Numbered from the stretch's first letter, positions 33,231 to 42,770 are shown. The stretch is 64,000 bases of DNA from RGIG3009 sp045653425 (GCA_045653425.1 JAZOLU010000010.1:1-64000), one strand, 5' to 3'. The notes: a model not told the origin generated them from the sequence alone. A program made the numbers and translations.

Positions 33231-34089
33231 CGCGCGCACCTCCTTTCCACAAACGGAGGAGTTCCTGCTGCGCTTGTTCCAAGGTGTACACGGCAGAGGA
33301 AACCGGAAGCCCGCGCTCACGCAAACGCTCAAACACCTGCGTTACCGACGGTACGGATAACCCCATAGCAGCAAGTTCGGCTGAGTGCGAAAAAATCTCC
33401 CGTGCGGTTTCAAACATAGCCACCCGCCCGTGGTTGAGCACCAACACACGGTCGGCCACTTTTGCCACATCTTCCATACTGTGCGACACCAGCAACACCG
33501 TGGTGTGCTTTTCTTGCTGATACGCACGAATCATTTGTAAAATGCGTTCACGCCCGCGCGGGTCTAAACCGGCGGTCGGTTCGTCCAAAATTAAAATACG
33601 CGGTTCCATTGCCATAACACCGGCAATGGCGGCACGCCGTTTTTCGCCGCCCGACAGTTCAAACGGCGATTTGTTAAGCAACGCTTCCGACAATTCCACA
33701 CGTGAAGCGGCACGCAAAACGCGCTGATGAATCTCCTCGTCCGAAAGGCCCATATTGTGCGGACCAAACGCAATGTCTTTGTATACCGTTTCTTCAAACA
33801 ACTGATACTCCGGATACTGAAACACCATTCCCACCGCAAAACGCACGCGGCGAATGTCTTTGGGGTTTTCCCAAATATCGTTACCATCTAACAAAACGCG
33901 CCCCTCATCCGGTTTAAGCAACCCGTTGAGCAGTTGCACAAAACTGGATTTTCCGGAACCGGTATGCCCAATAATACCAACCAGTTCGCCCTCGTTAATG
34001 CTAACCGACACATCCGTGAGTGCTTCTTTTTCAAACGGCGTTCCGGGGGAATACCGCACTATGCAATTGTGGGTTTCTATAATTGCCAT
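33220..34089 (-). CDS. ecfA2: ECF transporter ATPase EcfA2
   Basis: The 289-residue ATPase has Walker A (GHTGSGKSS), the FQYPEYQLFEETV Q-loop that distinguishes EcfA2, signature LSGGEKRR, Walker B (ILILDEPTAGLDP) and the switch His (VSHSMED). It pairs with EcfA1 as a heterodimer under EcfT. Confidence 0.92.
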   Translation of the reverse strand: MAIIETHNCIVRYSPGTPFEKEALTDVSVSINEGELVGIIGHTGSGKSSFVQLLNGLLKPDEGRVLLDGNDIWENPKDIRRVRFAVGMVFQYPEYQLFEETVYKDIAFGPHNMGLSDEEIHQRVLRAASRVELSEALLNKSPFELSGGEKRRAAIAGVMAMEPRILILDEPTAGLDPRGRERILQMIRAYQQEKHTTVLLVSHSMEDVAKVADRVLVLNHGRVAMFETAREIFSHSAELAAMGLSVPSVTQVFERLRERGLPVSSAVYTLEQAQQELLRLWKGGARDVI

Positions 34090-34100
34090 ACGCCTCTACC

Positions 34101-34949
34101 CTATTTCTTTTGTTGCCATACCGAAAGCAATGCTTCGGCACATTCCTCCACCGTTAGCACACCTTCCGGCAGCGGCATACCCGCCTGCCGTAAAGTGTAA
34201 CACAGTTCCGTGGGTTGCGGCACGTCCAATTCCATAGCGCGCAACGCCTCCACCTGAGAAAACACCTCGCGCGGGGTGCCGTCCAACACCAACGCACCTT
34301 CGTTCATAACCACCACACGGTCCGCCAACACGGCTTCTTCCATATAATGTGTGATAATCACTACCGTCATACCGCGCTCGCGGTTTAAGCGGCAAATGGT
34401 ATCCATCACCTCTCGCCGTCCTTGCGGGTCCAGCATGACGGTGGGTTCATCCAACACCAAACAGTCCGATTGCATTGCCAACACACCCGCAATAGCCACC
34501 CGTTGCTTTTGCCCGCCGGAGAGTTTGTGCGAAGCGTGGTCGCGGTATTCATACATCCCTACCGCCTGCAACGCCGCGTCTACACGAGCGCGGATTTCAG
34601 CCGGCGGAACGCCTAAATTTTCCGGCCCGAACGCCACGTCTTCTTCCACAATGGTGGAAACCAACTGGTTATCGGGGTTTTGCAACACCAACCCCACCGT
34701 ACTGCGAATAGCGTACTTATTTTCCTCATCGGTGGTATCCATATCGCGCACAAGTACACGGCCGCCCAGCGGCAATAACATAGCATTAAAATGTTTGGCC
34801 AGCGTGGATTTGCCGCAACCGTTATGACCAAGAAGTGCCACAAACGAACCGGATGCAATGGTCAAATCCAAACCATCCAGCACCACGGCGGCGGTTGTGT
34901 TCTCCTCATCGTACGAAAAACGCAGGGACTCTACCGTTATCATATCCAT
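34101..34949 (-). CDS. ecfA1: ECF transporter ATPase EcfA1
   Basis: The 282-residue ATPase has Walker A (GHNGCGKST), the EcfA1-type Q-loop LQNPDNQLVSTIVEEDVAFGP, signature LSGGQKQR, Walker B (CLVLDEPTVMLDP) and switch His (ITHYMEE). Start at ATG 34949 with GGAGGATA upstream. It overlaps the end of the methyltransferase gene. Confidence 0.92.
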   Translation of the reverse strand: MDMITVESLRFSYDEENTTAAVVLDGLDLTIASGSFVALLGHNGCGKSTLAKHFNAMLLPLGGRVLVRDMDTTDEENKYAIRSTVGLVLQNPDNQLVSTIVEEDVAFGPENLGVPPAEIRARVDAALQAVGMYEYRDHASHKLSGGQKQRVAIAGVLAMQSDCLVLDEPTVMLDPQGRREVMDTICRLNRERGMTVVIITHYMEEAVLADRVVVMNEGALVLDGTPREVFSQVEALRAMELDVPQPTELCYTLRQAGMPLPEGVLTVEECAEALLSVWQQKK

Positions 34950-35839
34950 TGCGTATCCTCCGCCGTCCACCACGCGCTGGCACCGCACGGCAACACCAAC
35001 CCGCTTTGCGTTACCGGCAAACCAATTTCGTCCGCCGCTGTAACCCCGCCGTAACGGGGTGTAAGCCGCGATGCCAACATATACTGCATCACCGACGGGG
35101 ATAAGCCGGTGGTGTACGAATTAATTAAGAAAAATAACGGGGTATCTGACAATAATTTGGCACATTCCGCTACCAATCCGTCAATCTGTTCTTCCAATTT
35201 CCACGTTTCGCCGTTCGGCCCGCGACCGTACGATGGCGGGTCCATTAAAATGGCATCGTAAGTGTTGCCGCGGCGTTGTTCGCGCTGAACAAATTTTGTG
35301 CAATCGTCCACCAGCCAACGCATCGGACGGTCAGCCAAACCGGAGGAAACGGCATTTTCACGTCCCCACGCTACCATTCCCTTGGAAGCATCCACGTGGG
35401 TTACGTGCGCGCCCGCCGCCACACAAGCCAACGTAGCACCGCCGGTGTACCCAAACAAATTCAGCACCCGAATGGGGCGATGCGCCTCACGAATGAGGTG
35501 TGCCATTGCATCCCAGTTCACCGCTTGTTCGGGAAATAAGCCAGTGTGCTTAAAACCCATAGGCTTTAAGCGAAAACGCAACCCGGATAACCCCGCGGGA
35601 CTACCATACCCAATTTCCCACACATCCGGCAAAGCACGATAGGTTTCCCAGTGACCGCCGCCGGTGGCAGAACGGTGATACCGCGCGTGCGCTTTTTTCC
35701 ACAACGGATGACGGCGGCCGGTATCCCACAATACTTGCGGGTCGGGGCGAATGAGAATACAATCGCCCCACCGCTCCAATCGCTCGCCGCCGGTCGCATC
35801 CAGCAGTTCATAGTCCTCCCAATGTTCAGCCGTTCTCAT
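34940..35839 (-). CDS. Class I SAM-dependent methyltransferase (RlmI/RlmK-like)
   Basis: The 299-residue protein has a Rossmann SAM site (LNLFGYTGGATLACVAAGA), an aspartate after the second strand (VDASKG), and the catalytic-region motif MDPPSYGRG, as in 23S rRNA m5C or m7G methyltransferases. It lacks the N-terminal PUA domain of RlmI, so the RNA target is uncertain. ATG 35839 has GAGGTG upstream that overlaps the ruvB stop. Confidence 0.75.
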   Translation of the reverse strand: MRTAEHWEDYELLDATGGERLERWGDCILIRPDPQVLWDTGRRHPLWKKAHARYHRSATGGGHWETYRALPDVWEIGYGSPAGLSGLRFRLKPMGFKHTGLFPEQAVNWDAMAHLIREAHRPIRVLNLFGYTGGATLACVAAGAHVTHVDASKGMVAWGRENAVSSGLADRPMRWLVDDCTKFVQREQRRGNTYDAILMDPPSYGRGPNGETWKLEEQIDGLVAECAKLLSDTPLFFLINSYTTGLSPSVMQYMLASRLTPRYGGVTAADEIGLPVTQSGLVLPCGASAWWTAEDTQWI

Positions 35840-35850
35840 ATATAGGCACC

Positions 35851-36867
35851 TCAAAAAGTCATCTGATGTTCCAATCCCAAATGGGCATACGCGGCGGGCA
35901 ATACCACACGCCCGCGCGGTGTGCGATTAATAAAACCAATCTGCATTAAATACGGTTCATACACGTCCTCAATCGTTACCGCTTCTTCCCCAATAACGGC
36001 CGCCAACGTATCCAGCCCAACCGGTCCGCCGTTATAATGCTGAATCATCGCCAGCAACATACGGCGGTCCACCATATCCAATCCCAGTTCGTCAATTTCC
36101 AATTTATCCAGTGCAATTTTTGCTACTTCCGCATTAATAGTACCGTGATTAAGCACCTGTGCAAAATCGCGCACACGCTTGAGCAAGCGGTTCGCAATAC
36201 GCGGTGTCCCGCGGGAACGCGACGCCACTTCCAGTGCCCCGTCAGTATCGCACGCAATACCCAAAATATCCGCACTGCGCTGCACAATACGCCCCAACTC
36301 CTCGGTGCTGTACAGTTCCAACCGACAAATCACACCAAAACGGTCGCGCAACGGCGCGGACAACTGACCCGCACGGGTGGTGGCACCGATTAACGTGAAT
36401 TTAGGCAACGGCAAATGAATGGACGTCGCCCCCTGACCTTTACCGTTAATAATATCAATGGCAAAGTCCTCCATTGCCGGATACAAAATCTCCTCCACCG
36501 TGCGCGGGAGGCGATGAATTTCGTCAATAAACAACACATCGCCCGCCTCCAAATTGGTGAGCAGTGCCGCCAAATCTCCCGCACGTTCCAACGCCGGACC
36601 GGAGGTGATACGGAAATTCACCCCCATCTCGTTAGCGATAATGGCAGACAAGGTGGTTTTGCCCAACCCCGGAGGGCCGTACAACAACACGTGGTCCAGC
36701 GGTTCGCCGCGCAAGCGCGCCGCGTTTATGAACACCGATAAATTCTCTTTTACTTTTTCCTGACCGATATAATCCCCCATTGCCCGCGGACGTAACGGGT
36801 TATCACCGTCATCTTCCGGCAAATACTCGGTGGACATCATTCGGTTTTCAAAATCCATTTCTTCCAT
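35851..36867 (-). CDS. ruvB: Holliday junction branch-migration ATPase RuvB
   Basis: The 338-residue AAA+ motor has Walker A (GPPGLGKTT), Walker B (LFIDEIH), sensor region GATTRAG and the C-terminal winged helix (YLMQIGFINRTPRGR). Normal length. It follows ruvC and ruvA in the standard order. Confidence 0.97.
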   Translation of the reverse strand: MEEMDFENRMMSTEYLPEDDGDNPLRPRAMGDYIGQEKVKENLSVFINAARLRGEPLDHVLLYGPPGLGKTTLSAIIANEMGVNFRITSGPALERAGDLAALLTNLEAGDVLFIDEIHRLPRTVEEILYPAMEDFAIDIINGKGQGATSIHLPLPKFTLIGATTRAGQLSAPLRDRFGVICRLELYSTEELGRIVQRSADILGIACDTDGALEVASRSRGTPRIANRLLKRVRDFAQVLNHGTINAEVAKIALDKLEIDELGLDMVDRRMLLAMIQHYNGGPVGLDTLAAVIGEEAVTIEDVYEPYLMQIGFINRTPRGRVVLPAAYAHLGLEHQMTF

Positions 36868-36879
36868 AGGTTATCCCCC

Positions 36880-37488
36880 TCAGCGTTTGCCCAGCAGTTT
36901 AAGCGCTTGCCGCACCAATTCTTCCACTGCCAAGCCACTGTCCAATTTGCCAACCGCCGCCGATGCTTCACCTGCCGTAAACCCTAACATCGTCAGTGCG
37001 GAAACCGCCTCGGCGGCGTTGCCGGAGGCACTCACCACGCCGCTTGACATATCCGCCGATACGGTAATGCCATCGGTTGCCGACGGTAACCCCACTTTAT
37101 CTTTCAATTCCAGCACAATGCGTTGCGCCAGTTTGGGGCCAACCCCCTGTGCGCGGGTGAACGCCTTATGGTCGCCCGATGCCGCTGCCAACGCCACGCG
37201 TTCCGGCGTTAATTCCGATAAAATTGCCAACCCCGCCTTGGGGCCCACACCGTTCACCGCGGTAAGCAGACGAAAACACGCCAGTTCACTGCGGTCGGCA
37301 AAGCCAAACAGTTCCATGGCATCTTCCCGCACGTTCAAAAAGGTATACAACATCGTTTCTGCCCCAACGGCGGGGAGTTGCCGCGCCGTGTTCATTGTAA
37401 TAAAGCACTGATATCCCACCCCACCGCATTCTACCACGGCAAAGTTCGCCTCGCGATGAATTAAGGTACCGCGTACACTGTAATACAT
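36880..37488 (-). CDS. ruvA: Holliday junction DNA-binding protein RuvA
   Basis: This 202-residue protein has the OB-fold start (MYYSVRGTLIHREANFAVVECGGVGYQ), two helix-hairpin-helix repeats (LLTAVNGVGPKAGLAIL, FTRAQGVGPKLAQRIV) and the C-terminal domain that binds RuvB. Tetramers hold the four-way junction. Confidence 0.95.
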   Translation of the reverse strand: MYYSVRGTLIHREANFAVVECGGVGYQCFITMNTARQLPAVGAETMLYTFLNVREDAMELFGFADRSELACFRLLTAVNGVGPKAGLAILSELTPERVALAAASGDHKAFTRAQGVGPKLAQRIVLELKDKVGLPSATDGITVSADMSSGVVSASGNAAEAVSALTMLGFTAGEASAAVGKLDSGLAVEELVRQALKLLGKR

Positions 37489-37492
37489 ACGG

Positions 37493-37996
37493 TCAAACCC
37501 CTCTCATAATCTGTTGTTTCAGTGTTGTACCGCCCATTTGTGCGTGACAAATGGCAATGGCCAAGGCATCGGCCGTATCGTCCGGTTTGGGAACTTGCGA
37601 CAGCCGCAACAACCTGCGGGTCATTTCCATTACCTGCGGTTTGTGAGCTTGTCCGTACCCCGTAACCGCACTTTTTACTTGCAACGGTGTATATTCAAAC
37701 ACCGGAACCCCCGCCTGTTGTGCCGCCAACAAAATCACACCACGTGCCTCCGCCACTTCAATAGCGGTTTTTTGGTTGTTCTGAAAATACAATTTTTCAA
37801 TGGCCAATGTTTGCGGCGAATGGGCGGCAATGATGGCGGAAATATCGGTATGAATTTTCTCCAACCGTTCCAAAAAAGGTGTCCCCGCCGCTGTGGTTAC
37901 CGTGCCAAAATCCAGCGGGGTAAATCGCCCCCGCTCATAATTCAGCACGCCCCAGCCAATAATGGCATAACCGGGGTCAATACCCAAAATACGCAC
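37493..37996 (-). CDS. ruvC: Holliday junction resolvase RuvC
   Basis: The 167-residue endonuclease has its acidic catalytic residues in GIDPGYAIIGWG, AIEKLYF and KPDDTADALAIAICH. It cuts junctions held by RuvAB. Length and order are standard. Confidence 0.96.
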   Translation of the reverse strand: MRILGIDPGYAIIGWGVLNYERGRFTPLDFGTVTTAAGTPFLERLEKIHTDISAIIAAHSPQTLAIEKLYFQNNQKTAIEVAEARGVILLAAQQAGVPVFEYTPLQVKSAVTGYGQAHKPQVMEMTRRLLRLSQVPKPDDTADALAIAICHAQMGGTTLKQQIMRGV

Positions 37997-38039
37997 GCAC
38001 TCACCACCGTTTTCCCCAATATATCCTTATCCGTTTATT

Positions 38040-38816
38040 TTACCACACGGAATTGCCCTGTGCAACCAGCAACCGACGCACCGCCTCCACCGCCGTGCGT
38101 GCGGCCGCCCCCGTGTTTTCCACCGTTACGTTGGACAAACCCGCTTTCTCGCGTTCTTGGTTCCACACAGTGTGCAACACACAACCGGCGCGCATCCCGC
38201 GAGAAGCCGCCACAATGTACAACGTGGCCGATTCCATTTCCGACGCTAAGCAACCGCCACGCAACCACGCCTCCCATTTGGCAAGCAATTCGCTGCTAAC
38301 AGGTGCGCTTTCGGGCGAGTGTTGCCCGTAAAACGAGTCCTTACACTGCACCACGCCGGTGTGAACGCGGCATCCCAACGCCTCGCCGGCGGCCTTTAAT
38401 GCCGCTACAACGTCAAAATCCGCCACGGCGGGGAATTCAATGGGCAAATACTCGCGCGAAGTCCCCTCCGCGCGAATGGCGGCGGTGGCTACCACCACAT
38501 CACCCCCGCACACCGGCAACGCCATACCGCCGCAAGTGCCAATGCGAATCACCGTACGCACACCGCAACGGTACAATTCCTCAACACAAATGGCGGTGGA
38601 CGGGCCGCCAATACCGTGAGAGGTGACTAACACACGCTGCCCGTTTAACGTACCCGCCCAAGTGGTGTATTCTCGATTAGCGGCAACATATTCCGGCGCA
38701 TCCAGCAAACTTGCAATACTCTCGACACGGCCGGGGTCACCCGTAATAATGGCGTATTCCGCCCCCTGTGACGGGGTTAACCCAATGTGATACATCCGTT
38801 CTTCGTTAAAATTCAC
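38040..38816 (-). CDS. udp: Uridine phosphorylase-like nucleoside phosphorylase
   Basis: The 258-residue enzyme of the PNP/UDP family has the phosphate site GDPGRVESIA, SHGIGGPSTAICVEEL, RIGTCGGM, and the ribose-binding EMESATLYIVAA. KDSFYGQHSPE fits Firmicute uridine phosphorylases. It cleaves a nucleoside with phosphate for salvage; a purine substrate is less likely but possible. It is the first gene of the long leftward run and lies next to a MITE-like element whose end may supply its promoter. Confidence 0.8.
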   Translation of the reverse strand: MNFNEERMYHIGLTPSQGAEYAIITGDPGRVESIASLLDAPEYVAANREYTTWAGTLNGQRVLVTSHGIGGPSTAICVEELYRCGVRTVIRIGTCGGMALPVCGGDVVVATAAIRAEGTSREYLPIEFPAVADFDVVAALKAAGEALGCRVHTGVVQCKDSFYGQHSPESAPVSSELLAKWEAWLRGGCLASEMESATLYIVAASRGMRAGCVLHTVWNQEREKAGLSNVTVENTGAAARTAVEAVRRLLVAQGNSVW

Positions 38817-38851
38817 AGGTGCCTCGACTCCTCAAACAGTATTATTATTTT

Positions 38852-38880
38852 AGTATACCATAAGGGAATCGAACTCGCAA
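38852..38880 (-). promoter_or_regulatory. Promoter of udp formed by the MITE end
   Basis: On the minus strand: TTGCGA (38875-38880) within the terminal repeat, 17-bp spacer, TATACT (38852-38857) across the element boundary and TA duplication. Confidence 0.55.
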
Positions 38881-39130
38881 TGGTTTTCGCCGCGTTTTTT
38901 CGCCCGTCTTACCGCAAATTTTTCCGCCATGCGCCAGCATGCCGAAAAAATTGTTTGTGACCCGAACAAAAAAACGACAGGCGAAAACTGCCCTGCACCT
39001 ATGGGCAAAAATTTTTGTGAGATTTTTTCGTTTGCGAAGGCGGGCAGGCTGACGCCTGCCAACGACAAAAACGGGAAAATCGCCAAAAAGATTGCCCATA
39101 GGCATTGCGGGGTTCGGTTCTCTTATGGTA
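38856..39130. mobile_element. MITE-like element, 275 bp, TA target duplication
   Basis: The ends (38856-38883 and 39103-39130) are imperfect inverted repeats of about 28 bp, both starting TACCATAAG. TA flanks each side. There is no transposase. Inner inverted segments exist, such as GGCAGGC with GCCTGCC near 39040-39060. An 87-codon plus-strand frame inside has no ribosome binding site and looks accidental. TA duplication suggests an IS630/mariner-type transposase acting in trans. Confidence 0.6.
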
Positions 39131-39144
39131 TAACAGAAATTGGC

Positions 39145-39173
39145 TTGTCACACAAGCATTTTTCTGTTATAAT
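39145..39173 (+). promoter_or_regulatory. Promoter of the ABC-F gene
   Basis: TTGTCA (39145-39150), 17-bp spacer, TATAAT (39168-39173), 35 bp before the start codon. A second weaker set (TTGCGG 39105, TATAAC 39129) crosses the MITE end. Confidence 0.8.
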
Positions 39174-39207
39174 TGTGTATCAAATCGGTTAAAAAGGATT
39201 CGTTGCT

Positions 39208-41109
39208 ATGACGGTGTTATCTGTTCACAATTTAACAAAAAATTTCGGTGACCGCTGCTTGTTGGAACGGGTATCGTTTGATATTGGTGAGCACGACCGC
39301 GTAGGGCTTATCGGTGCCAACGGATGCGGCAAAACCACGTTATTCCGCCTGCTCATCGGTGAGGAAATACCCGATTCCGGCGATATTCTCCCCGCGCGTG
39401 GGGCGCGTATTGGCTATTTAGAGCAACACACCTTTACCGATGATATCACCGTGTGGGAAGCACTGGAAAGCGTGTTTGAACCACTGCGCCGTATGGAACG
39501 GGAGTTGGAGGAGATTAATCGCGCTTTGTCGCACAACGCCGACGGAGTGTTAATTGAGCAACAAATGCGGTTGCAAGAACAATTTGAAGCGGCGGGCGGG
39601 TTATACTACCGCAGCCGTGTGGGCTCTACACTGGCGGGCTTGGGGTTCGACAACTCCACTCACGGGCGTTCCGTGGCGACGCTCAGCGGTGGGCAACGCT
39701 CCAAACTGGCTATGGGTCGCTTACTGTTATCGGGCACCGATTTGTTGTTGTTGGACGAGCCGACCAACCATTTGGACATTGCCGCCGTGGAATGGCTGGA
39801 ATCCTTTTTGTGCAGTTATACCGGTGCCGTGATTGTCATTTCGCACGACCGTTACTTTTTGGATCGTGTTACCACCCGCACTATGGAATTAACACACGGC
39901 TCACTTTATGCCACCAACGGCAGTTACACCGCGCATAAGGAGCAACGCGAAAAAGACCAAGAAATTGCGCAACGTCATTACAAGTCCACCGCCCGCGCCA
40001 TTAAAAAATTGGAGGAAAACATCGCGCTTCTTAAACAATGGAACCGCGAAAAATCCATCCGCGCCGCAGAAAGCCGCGAAAAACGGCTGGAACGGTTGAA
40101 GGATACGCAGGTAACGTTGGAAAAATCGGAAAACACGTTGCATTTTGGGTTTTGTGCCAAAACCACCAGCGGCAATGAAGTACTTGTAGTTGAACAACTG
40201 GCAAAATCGTTTGACAGACCGTTGTTTCGTGACCTCACTTTTCAACTGCAACGCGGGGAACGCGTGTTTTTGCTGGGGCCTAACGGATGCGGCAAAACCA
40301 CCCTTTTGCGGTTGTTAACCGGCGAATTGTCCGCCGACGAGGGCTTTTTCAAACTCGGTTCGCGCGTATCCGTTGGTTACTACGACCAAATCCAAGCCCA
40401 TTTGGATTACAACAAAACCGCGCTGGACCAGTTGTGGGACGCGTACCCCTCCCTCACGCAAACGGAATTGCGCAACGCATTGGCAACGTTTTTGTTTTAC
40501 GGTGACGAAGTGTTTCAGCCCATTCGCCAACTCAGCGGCGGCGAGCGGGCGCGGTTGTTGCTTCTTAAACTGATGTTGGCGCAGGATAATTTGCTGTTGT
40601 TGGACGAACCCACCAACCATTTAGACATCGCCTCCCGCGAGGCATTGGAGGCAGCAATGGAGCAGTACGACGGTACGTTACTGGTAGTATCGCACGACCG
40701 CTATTTTATTAACCGTATGGCAACTCGTATTTTGCAGCTCTCCCCCAACGGTTGCCAAAGTTTTATGGGCAATTACGATGCGTTTACCGAACAACAATCG
40801 GTATCCGAAAACGTGCCCAAAGCGCGCACCACACCTGTAAAGGAAAACGCTTACCATTTGCGCAAAGAGCGCGATTCCCGCAAGCGAAAACTCACAACAC
40901 AGGTAACCCGCTGTGAGGAGCGTGTAGCCGCTTGTGAGGAAGCCATTCGTAAATTAACCGCCGAATTGGAGTTGCCGGAAATTGCCGCAAATTACGACCG
41001 TGTGGTAACGCTGAGCACCGAACTGGAACAAGAAAACCAACGCTTGGAAGAAGCGTTTGCCTTGTGGGAGCAAGCGCAAGTGGAATTAGAAAACTGCGAA
41101 CGCGAATAA
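39208..41109 (+). CDS. ABC-F family ATPase (ribosome-associated)
   Basis: The 633-residue protein has two ABC domains without membrane segments: Walker A GANGCGKT and GPNGCGKT, signatures LSGGQRSKLAMGR and LSGGERARLLLLK, and two LLLLDEPTNHLD motifs. A linker (about 225-300) enters the ribosome's tRNA site in this family, and a C-terminal coiled coil spans about 535-633. Members either adjust translation (EttA-like) or protect against antibiotics. Nothing here shows resistance, so a housekeeping YfmR/YdiF-like role is more likely. Confidence 0.88.
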   Translation: MTVLSVHNLTKNFGDRCLLERVSFDIGEHDRVGLIGANGCGKTTLFRLLIGEEIPDSGDILPARGARIGYLEQHTFTDDITVWEALESVFEPLRRMERELEEINRALSHNADGVLIEQQMRLQEQFEAAGGLYYRSRVGSTLAGLGFDNSTHGRSVATLSGGQRSKLAMGRLLLSGTDLLLLDEPTNHLDIAAVEWLESFLCSYTGAVIVISHDRYFLDRVTTRTMELTHGSLYATNGSYTAHKEQREKDQEIAQRHYKSTARAIKKLEENIALLKQWNREKSIRAAESREKRLERLKDTQVTLEKSENTLHFGFCAKTTSGNEVLVVEQLAKSFDRPLFRDLTFQLQRGERVFLLGPNGCGKTTLLRLLTGELSADEGFFKLGSRVSVGYYDQIQAHLDYNKTALDQLWDAYPSLTQTELRNALATFLFYGDEVFQPIRQLSGGERARLLLLKLMLAQDNLLLLDEPTNHLDIASREALEAAMEQYDGTLLVVSHDRYFINRMATRILQLSPNGCQSFMGNYDAFTEQQSVSENVPKARTTPVKENAYHLRKERDSRKRKLTTQVTRCEERVAACEEAIRKLTAELELPEIAANYDRVVTLSTELEQENQRLEEAFALWEQAQVELENCERE

Positions 41110-41112
41110 AAA

Positions 41113-41145
41113 GAGCCGCGGAAATTATCCGCGGCTCGCATTTTT
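41113..41145. terminator. Bidirectional terminator
   Basis: GAGCCGCGGA pairs with TCCGCGGCTC (41113-41122 with 41128-41137), followed by GCATTTTT on the plus strand and CTTTTT on the minus strand. It serves the ABC-F and DUF4956 genes, which converge. Confidence 0.9.
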
Positions 41146-41815
41146 ATATACCGAATTCACCCTCGTAGCTTACCAAACTGGCATCCAAAACGCCGTCGGT
41201 TGCCAGCAATTTATCCAGCAACGCCGTTTCGGTGGTTTTCAAAGAAACCTCCACCGTGAGTTCCCCGCCGTTTCGCGTAACGGTGCGGGATTTTACACGG
41301 TATTTCGGCAGCGTGCTAAGCACCTTTTTTACCCCCGCATACCGTTCCGGGTCGTAACGAATCACCAGTAAATACGGACACTTGTTTTTGCGGTACACCA
41401 TACATACCAGCACATACAATGCGCCCAATAACAAGCAAGCCAACCCACCCGGCAAATACAAACCGGCGCCGCTCATTATGCCGCAGGCAATGGCCCAAAA
41501 CATAAACACGGTATCCACCGGGTCTTTAATGGCGGTGCGGAAGCGCACAATAGACAACGCACCCACCATACCCAGCGACAACGCCAAATTGGAACTGATG
41601 GTGCGAATAATAACCGCCGTAACCATACACAACAAAATGAGCGAATAGGCAAACCCTTTGGAAAACAGCACACCGCGAAAGGTTTGGCGGTACACCAGCA
41701 GAATAAACGCGCCCATTAAAAACGCCGCCAGTAACGACACCAGCATTTGCCCCATTGTAACGCCGGTATTAAATTGCTCCACCACACTGTTTTTAATCAT
41801 ATCCAAAAAACTCAT
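41144..41815 (-). CDS. DUF4956 membrane protein
   Basis: The 223-residue protein has four membrane helices in the first 140 residues, with the family motif SLGMVGALSIVRFRTAIKDPVD, and a cytoplasmic ferredoxin-like tail. It lies 15 bp after a VTC-domain gene; this pair recurs across bacteria, suggesting joint work in polyphosphate or surface polymer metabolism. Exact function unknown. Confidence 0.85.
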   Translation of the reverse strand: MSFLDMIKNSVVEQFNTGVTMGQMLVSLLAAFLMGAFILLVYRQTFRGVLFSKGFAYSLILLCMVTAVIIRTISSNLALSLGMVGALSIVRFRTAIKDPVDTVFMFWAIACGIMSGAGLYLPGGLACLLLGALYVLVCMVYRKNKCPYLLVIRYDPERYAGVKKVLSTLPKYRVKSRTVTRNGGELTVEVSLKTTETALLDKLLATDGVLDASLVSYEGEFGI

Positions 41816-41830
41816 TGGTACATTCCTCCG

Positions 41831-42508
41831 TTATTGTAAATCTCGGCACAAAGCATACTTGGAAATTGCACACCGTGCAAGCGGCACGGTTTTTAACAAC
41901 TGTCTCACCGCATACGGCAACGCTTCGTCGTACTTAACTTCTAACACCAAACGGTCGGACGGCATCACCGGTACGGTGGGCAACGCGGCGTTGAACAAAT
42001 CAAACCCAAACCGCCCGCTGGATATGTGACTGTCAAAGGTAATGCGTACATCCTCAAACACATACGCTTCGCGGAAATAATCCACAACCACCGCCGGTTT
42101 GAGCAGGCGTGTGCGGGATTTTAAGTAAAAGTGGCGAAACAGCGGGGCTTCTTCGTTATACATCCACCACGTATCCCCCGCCAGTAACCGGTCCGTTTGC
42201 TCACGCGTGAGCGGGGCAGATTGCTTGCGTGTCATTTGGTCCCATTTTTGTTTGGATTCCAAACGAATAAACGAATCGTCCAAATCGTAAAACCGAATAC
42301 GAAACTTTTCGCGGGTTTGCACGCCTTCCACCTTATCCAGCAAACCGCTTTGGCAGTAATCGTCAAAATACAAACTGCGTATAAAATACGTCCCATCGGG
42401 GTGAACAATGTGAGAATCGTGAGCCAAGCCGGCGTCCAGACGCGCTTTTAGTTCACGATACCCCGCTTGGCTAATGTAGTATTTATTTTCGTGACGTAAA
42501 CCGTCCAC
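41831..42508 (-). CDS. VTC-domain protein (polyphosphate polymerase-like)
   Basis: The 225-residue protein has the VTC tunnel-fold features: RHENKYYIS at the start, basic strand motifs KFRIRFYD and LESKQK for phosphate binding, FRHFYLKSRTRLLKP, and acidic LVLEVKYDEALP for metal. In yeast Vtc4 this fold makes polyphosphate from ATP. The bacterial protein stands alone and lacks SPX. The CotH kinase gene often found with this pair is absent here. Confidence 0.85.
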   Translation of the reverse strand: MDGLRHENKYYISQAGYRELKARLDAGLAHDSHIVHPDGTYFIRSLYFDDYCQSGLLDKVEGVQTREKFRIRFYDLDDSFIRLESKQKWDQMTRKQSAPLTREQTDRLLAGDTWWMYNEEAPLFRHFYLKSRTRLLKPAVVVDYFREAYVFEDVRITFDSHISSGRFGFDLFNAALPTVPVMPSDRLVLEVKYDEALPYAVRQLLKTVPLARCAISKYALCRDLQ

Positions 42509-42638
42509 CGGTGCCTCTCACCTCCGCCGATGATTTCTTTTGTCATCATACACCAAAACGGTATATCTTGCAAGAGGTTTCGCAAAGAATCGTGTTTTTT
42601 CGCCACCGAAAGAATTTGGAAATTTTGGGCAATACCCC

Positions 42639-42667
42639 TTGACAATCTCCATACGATTGGGTATAAT
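42639..42667 (+). promoter_or_regulatory. Consensus promoter of tRNA-Val
   Basis: TTGACA (42639-42644), 17-bp spacer, TATAAT (42662-42667): a perfect sigma-A promoter, 23 bp before the tRNA. Confidence 0.92.
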
Positions 42668-42690
42668 AACACTCGTCCTTAAATCGTTAT

Positions 42691-42766
42691 GGACGTTTAG
42701 CTCAGCTGGTAGAGCATTCGCTTGACGTGCGAAGGGTCAGCGGTTCAAGTCCGTTAACGTCCACCA
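42691..42766 (+). tRNA. tRNA-Val (GAC)
   Basis: A 76-nt cloverleaf with acceptor GGACGTT/AACGTCC, anticodon loop TTGACGT (anticodon GAC), T-loop GTTCAAGTC and an encoded CCA end. Confidence 0.96.
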
Positions 42767-42770
42767 GAAG

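Noticed and set aside
38929..39192. An 87-codon frame in the MITE-like element
   Set aside because: No ribosome binding site, and it runs through the terminal repeat and the ABC-F promoter.
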